This document shows positions 60,775-64,000 of a DNA stretch of 64,000 bases, one piece after another. Made by a program: the position numbers and the translations under genes. The notes beneath the pieces were generated by a model. The model saw only the letters and a program-made list of their open reading frames with translations, searched no databases and was not told the DNA's origin. The stretch is from assembly GCA_943369485.1 (NCBI GenBank), contig CALRNH020000008.1, forward strand, positions 62,001-126,000, given 5' to 3'. This DNA is from ATX-6F1 sp943369485 (GTDB lineage Bacteria; Cyanobacteriota; Cyanobacteriia; PCC-6307; Cyanobiaceae). How positions within the stretch are numbered: position 1 is the stretch's first letter; every line of letters starts with the position of its first letter.

Positions 60775-60835
60775 CCTTGCACCTTATGGGATGGTTTGCC
60801 GTCCCCGCAGCCCGATGGGGCCTCTCGTTTTTCTG

Positions 60836-60869
60836 GCCAGCCCCTGCGCCTGCAGGCGCAGGGGCTGGC
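60836..60869. promoter_or_regulatory. 34-bp perfect palindrome upstream of wza
   Basis: The left arm GCCAGCCCCTGCGCC is followed by the self-complementary centre TGCA and the exact reverse complement of the arm, giving 34 bases with no mismatch. It begins 62 bases upstream of the wza ORF start. There is no T-run after the stem on either strand (a T-run lies only on the plus-strand 5' side), so it is not a standard intrinsic terminator. It could be an operator, a cruciform-forming site or a dispersed repeat. Confidence 0.75.
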
Positions 60870-62140
60870 GGGAGGCGACGGGGTTCTGTGACACACTGGT
60901 TGAGGCCCCGTTGAGGTGGTTGAGCCCTGCTCGCGCCCATTGGTCCCATGGCATGCAACGTGGGTCGACCCGTGCCATGGCCATGCTGTTGACACAATCG
61001 GCGTGGCCCTTACCCTCACTAGTCCCTACACAAAGTCATCTGATCGGTGGCAAGGGTTTCTCCATCTTCACTCAGAGGCTGATTGTCGTCATGTGAAGTT
61101 GGTGGCAGACGGTGGTTGAGCCCGCCTGCGAGAACATTCTCTATGGAACATCAAGTTGTGTTTGGAAGCGTGGGGGTGGTCACGCACCTGAGCCTGCGGT
61201 CCAGGCCGCCTGCACAGCCCTCACCTGAAAGCGGCCTGGGCCCGGTCCTGTGCCCTTGGTGGTGACCCCTCGGGTAGGAGGGTCGGGCTGTATCACCCTC
61301 AGGGCTGATCATCCAGCGGTTCTTTGATCGTCGGGTTCTTGAACCAAAGGTCAGACATCAGGCCGCCATGGAGGTGACGACGAATCGGCAGTGGATGGTT
61401 GGTCCGATCACAACAGCTGCTCTCAAGCCGGTAGAGCCAACCCCTGCCCAAGTTCCGCCGCAGCATTCTGGTCCGTGGTCGCAAAGCGGCCGCTTCGGTT
61501 CATGACTTGTTGTCGAACGTTCTTGTTCCATGTGGAGTGCCCAGCTGTGCAAACATCAGCACAATCGCGGAAGCAAAGGCGGATCACCGTTCCTAGGACT
61601 GAACGCTTCCTTGAATCCACGGACTTCCATCGGGCTGTTGCTGGCTGCGCACGTTCAACGCCCAAAGGTTTTTGAGCCGAGCCTTTCAGCACTGTCCGGC
61701 TTTGCGTGCCGATGAACTTTCTCCTGATGGGTTGCGAGCACATGGGATGGCTCTGTGTCGGTGAGCCTTTGGCAGGAAGAGCTGCACATCTGGCATCAGC
61801 TGCCGCGGGGGTGATCATCCGCGCTGCATCCATCCAGCCTGGTAGATGGCTTCAGGAAGGCGATCTGGCCTGAACGGCTGTGAGAATCTTCCCCGGCAGC
61901 GGACTGCTGGGCTGAATCCCGGACCTGGCCCTGCTGGAGAAACGTATGCAACCGGTTCATGCTGAGTTGATTCATCAGGTATGGAGAGCCGAATCAGCAC
62001 TGCATTCTGCCGAGAGAGATCTGAACATGTATACAATAACTGCACAGTCCCAGACACTGCCTCTGCAGGGCACCCTGATCTGCGACCCTTGCCGTCATCA
62101 CCACTCATGAATGTGTCCACGGCCATCATTGTGATTTGTG

Positions 62141-62146
62141 AAGGAG
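62141..62146 (+). promoter_or_regulatory. Ribosome binding site AAGGAG that fixes the oxidoreductase start
   Basis: AAGGAG ends nine bases before the ATG at 62156. It overlaps an upstream in-frame GTG (62138), so the ATG rather than the GTG is the likely start. Confidence 0.75.
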
Positions 62147-62155
62147 TTTGAAGCA

Positions 62156-63220
62156 ATGATTGGATTTGCATTGCTCGGCTGCGGCCGCATTGCCAAGCGA
62201 CACGCAGAACTACTTGGCGGTGGCCAGATTGAAGGTGCAAAACTTGCGGCTGTCTGTGATAGTGATGCTGATCGGGCACTGGCAATCGCGGAGAGGTATG
62301 GTGTTCCCTGGTTTCAATCCCTTTCAAGTCTGCTAGACGCCGATGGCATTGATGCTGTATCCGTCCTGACGCCCAGCGGCCTTCATGCCGAACATGCGAT
62401 TGACGTCGCCAGGAGCAAGCGACATGTCATTGTCGAGAAGCCGATGGCGCTTACCTTGGCGGATGCTGATCGCATGATTGAGGAAGCGGCAAAGGCGGAT
62501 GTACGCCTTTTCGTCGTAAAGCAAAATCGTTTCAATGTTCCTGTGGTCAAGGCAAAGGCTGCCCTGGATGCAGGTCGTTTGGGTCAACTCGTTCTCGGGA
62601 CAGTACGGGTTCGTTGGTGTAGGGACCAGCGCTATTATGACCAGGATGAGTGGCGAGGAACCTGGGCGCTCGATGGAGGTGTCATTGCCAATCAGGCAAG
62701 CCACCACGTGGACATGCTGCGATGGTTCATGGGGCCGGTTGAACGCGTCCATGCACGAGCCGCCTGTGCGCTTGTTGATATTGAGACGGAGGATACGGCC
62801 ATCGCTACGGTGAAGTTTTGCAATGGTGCTTTGGGAATCATTGAAGCCACTGCTGCAACACGACCTCGCGATCTCGAGGGCTCACTGTCCATTCTCGGCT
62901 CTACCGGAACGGTCGAGATAGCAGGCTTTGCGGTCAATCAGATCCGTAACTGGCACTTCAGCAATCCGATCACAGAAGATCAAGAGGTTCTGGATAAGTA
63001 CTCTGTGAACCCTCCGAATGTGTATGGCTTCGGTCATAAGGCCTATTATCAGCACATTGTTGAGTGCCTGCAATCGAATGCTCCTGCATTGGTGGAGGGC
63101 CGGCAAGGCAGAGACAGTCTTGAGCTGGTTGTGGCACTGTATGAGTCCATTGCTACATCCGGGGAGGTTGTGTTGCCGCTTGACTCTCAGCTGCAGACCC
63201 GGCTTGGCAAGACAAGTTGA
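62156..63220 (+). CDS. Gfo/Idh/MocA sugar dehydrogenase, WlbA/WbpB-like
   Basis: A 354-residue NAD-dependent dehydrogenase. The N-terminus FALLGCGRIAKRHAELL is the cofactor motif, VSVLTPSGLHAEHAIDVAR and HVIVEKPMALTLADAD (EKP) follow, and the His pair in NQASHHVDMLRWFMG is catalytic. The overall pattern matches UDP-GlcNAcA 3-dehydrogenase (WlbA/WbpB). Next come an acetyltransferase and a DegT aminotransferase, the same trio that makes UDP-2,3-diacetamido-2,3-dideoxy-glucuronic acid. The start is fixed by the AAGGAG upstream. Confidence 0.88.
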   Translation: MIGFALLGCGRIAKRHAELLGGGQIEGAKLAAVCDSDADRALAIAERYGVPWFQSLSSLLDADGIDAVSVLTPSGLHAEHAIDVARSKRHVIVEKPMALTLADADRMIEEAAKADVRLFVVKQNRFNVPVVKAKAALDAGRLGQLVLGTVRVRWCRDQRYYDQDEWRGTWALDGGVIANQASHHVDMLRWFMGPVERVHARAACALVDIETEDTAIATVKFCNGALGIIEATAATRPRDLEGSLSILGSTGTVEIAGFAVNQIRNWHFSNPITEDQEVLDKYSVNPPNVYGFGHKAYYQHIVECLQSNAPALVEGRQGRDSLELVVALYESIATSGEVVLPLDSQLQTRLGKTS

Positions 63221-63223
63221 ATC

Positions 63224-63709
63224 ATGGCCAACCCCATTCTGCTGAGCTCAGGTATCCGTAATGTTTGCTGTGGTGAAGGTGTACGTATTGTTGAACCAGT
63301 CAATCTGTATGGCTGTGATCTTGGCGACCATTGCTTTGTGGGCCCCTTTGTCGAGATTCAGAAGGGTGTGCGTATAGGGGCGCGGACCAGGGTGCAGTCA
63401 CATTCGTTTATCTGTGAACTGGTGGAGATCGGTACAGATTGCTTCGTGGGTCATGGTGTGATGTTCATCAATGACCTGTTTGCCACAGGAGGTCCCGCCA
63501 ATGGCAGACGAGAGCTGTGGAAAGCCACCAGGATCGGGGATAGAGTTTCGATTGGCTCAAACGCTACCATTCTTCCAGTTTCGATCTGCAGAGATGTAGT
63601 GGTTGGGGCAGGAGCGGTGGTAACTCGCGACATCACTCAGCCTGGTGTGTACATCGGCTCTCCAGCCAGGATCCAGCGCCCGCTTGAGAGTCGGGCCAGT
63701 GGTCCTTAG
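63224..63709 (+). CDS. Left-handed beta-helix sugar N-acetyltransferase (WlbB/WbpD-like)
   Basis: A 161-residue hexapeptide-repeat acyltransferase with repeated I/V-G-x-x units (CDLGDHCFVGPFVEIQKGVRIG; IGTDCFVGHGVMFIND; IGDRVSIGSNATILP; VVGAGAVVTRDI) and the C-terminal GSPARIQRPL. It would acetylate the 3-amino group of the sugar made by its neighbours. It starts three bases after the dehydrogenase stop. Confidence 0.88.
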   Translation: MANPILLSSGIRNVCCGEGVRIVEPVNLYGCDLGDHCFVGPFVEIQKGVRIGARTRVQSHSFICELVEIGTDCFVGHGVMFINDLFATGGPANGRRELWKATRIGDRVSIGSNATILPVSICRDVVVGAGAVVTRDITQPGVYIGSPARIQRPLESRASGP

Positions 63710-63753
63710 CTTGTCCGACGGCACCTTCCAAACTCTGTCTTGATTCGATTTCA

Positions 63754-64000
63754 GTGGACGTACCCTTCGCAGACCTGCATCAGCAATACCTTGGCATCAA
63801 GTCCGATATTGATCATGCAATTTCTGAGGTCATCCGTACATCAGCCTTCGTCCGCGGACCTTTCGTCGATCGCTTCGAGCATGAGTTCGCCGCTCTGACC
63901 GGCGCTCCGCACTGCGTCTCCTGTGCCAATGGCACCGATGCGCTCTACATCGCCATGCATGCCTTGGGAATTCAGCCTGGCGATGAAGTTATCGCTCCGG
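63754..64000 (+). CDS. DegT/DnrJ sugar aminotransferase, 5' part only (WlbC/WbpE-like)
   Basis: The gene starts at a GTG (63754) and runs off the window. The 82 visible residues begin VDVPFADLHQQYLGIKSDI and contain FVRGPFVDRFEHEFAALTG and CANGTDALYIAMHALG, the N-terminal signature of PLP sugar aminotransferases. The PLP lysine lies beyond the window. With the two preceding genes it forms the expected dehydrogenase-acetyltransferase-aminotransferase trio. Confidence 0.87.
   Translation, partial: MDVPFADLHQQYLGIKSDIDHAISEVIRTSAFVRGPFVDRFEHEFAALTGAPHCVSCANGTDALYIAMHALGIQPGDEVIAP

Larger units (their letters stand above)
60775..62155. other. Long intergenic region between the export operon and the wlbA-like gene
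   Basis: About 1.4 kb holding the divergent promoters for wza (leftward) and the oxidoreductase (rightward). It includes the 34-bp perfect palindrome at 60836-60869. Short frames of 60-136 codons occur on both strands, but none resembles a protein. The last 150 bases are AT-richer, as expected for a promoter. No tRNA or insertion-sequence end was recognised. Confidence 0.5.

Noticed and set aside
60836..60869. The palindrome as a rho-independent terminator
   Set aside because: No T-run follows the stem in either reading direction, and it sits upstream of a gene rather than after one.
61423..61833. A 136-codon minus-strand frame in the intergenic region before the wlbA-like gene
   Set aside because: No motif, no ribosome site and irregular composition.
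1..64000. tRNA, rRNA, CRISPR array or intact transposon
   Set aside because: Scanning the intergenic regions by eye showed no T-loop/acceptor-stem pattern, no regularly spaced repeats and no transposase motifs. A tRNAscan or Infernal run could still find something I missed.

Overview
The window looks like the chromosome of a GC-rich picocyanobacterium of the Cyanobium/Synechococcus type. Signs are the very GC-rich coding sequence, GCGATCGC (HIP1) octamers, a SelD protein fused to an NADH-dehydrogenase-like domain, cyanobacterial-style FAAL/ACP/PKS genes, and tightly packed operons whose stop and start codons overlap. This assignment is inferred from gene content; no rRNA or other phylogenetic marker is present.

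Region 1 (1-21.2 kb) is a surface-glycan island. It starts with a complete Kdo supply set (kdsC, kdsA, kdsD, kdsB) next to an ABC exporter and a HIT protein. A plus-strand chain follows: two glycosyltransferases, an NDP-sugar epimerase/dehydratase, a sugar aminotransferase, a methyltransferase, a polyprenyl-type glycosyltransferase and a GtrA-like membrane protein. Then come minus-strand genes: a GtrII-like membrane protein and a truncated copy of it, several glycosyltransferases, a carbohydrate-type sulfotransferase and a 2-oxoglutarate oxygenase.

Region 2 (21.3-32.6 kb) is mostly housekeeping: a PcrA/UvrD helicase, a CCA/poly(A)-type nucleotidyltransferase, a small thioredoxin-like protein, the SelD fusion, galE, hisS, an MGDG-synthase-like glycosyltransferase and a secreted SRPBCC protein.

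Region 3 (32.7-55.6 kb) is the most interesting part: a lipid/polyketide biosynthetic cluster. Its first operon has a membrane-embedded lipase-like hydrolase, a cytochrome P450, a fatty acyl-AMP ligase (FAAL), a stand-alone ACP and a CylC/AurF-like dimetal-carboxylate enzyme. Next come a phosphopantetheinyl transferase, a Rieske oxygenase, an MFS exporter and two large type I PKSs. PKS1 is KS-(collapsed AT)-KR-ACP-terminal thioester reductase. PKS2 is a fully reducing KS-AT-DH-ER-KR-ACP module. My reading is that a fatty acid is activated by the FAAL, loaded on the ACP, functionalised at an unactivated carbon by the CylC-like enzyme (chlorination or oxidation), extended by PKS2 and then PKS1, and released reductively as an aldehyde or alcohol. 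The P450 and Rieske enzyme would tailor it and the MFS protein would export it. The product is not known to me.

Region 4 (55.7-64 kb) is a polysaccharide-export operon on the minus strand (Wza-like protein, kinase-less chain-length regulator, outer-membrane beta-barrel). A 1.4-kb gene-poor gap with a 34-bp perfect palindrome follows. At the right edge is the start of a plus-strand WlbA/WlbB/aminotransferase set for a diacetamido-uronic acid sugar; the last gene is cut by the window end.

No rRNA, tRNA, CRISPR array, intact insertion sequence or prophage was recognised. All family assignments come from motifs read by eye; no database search was run.
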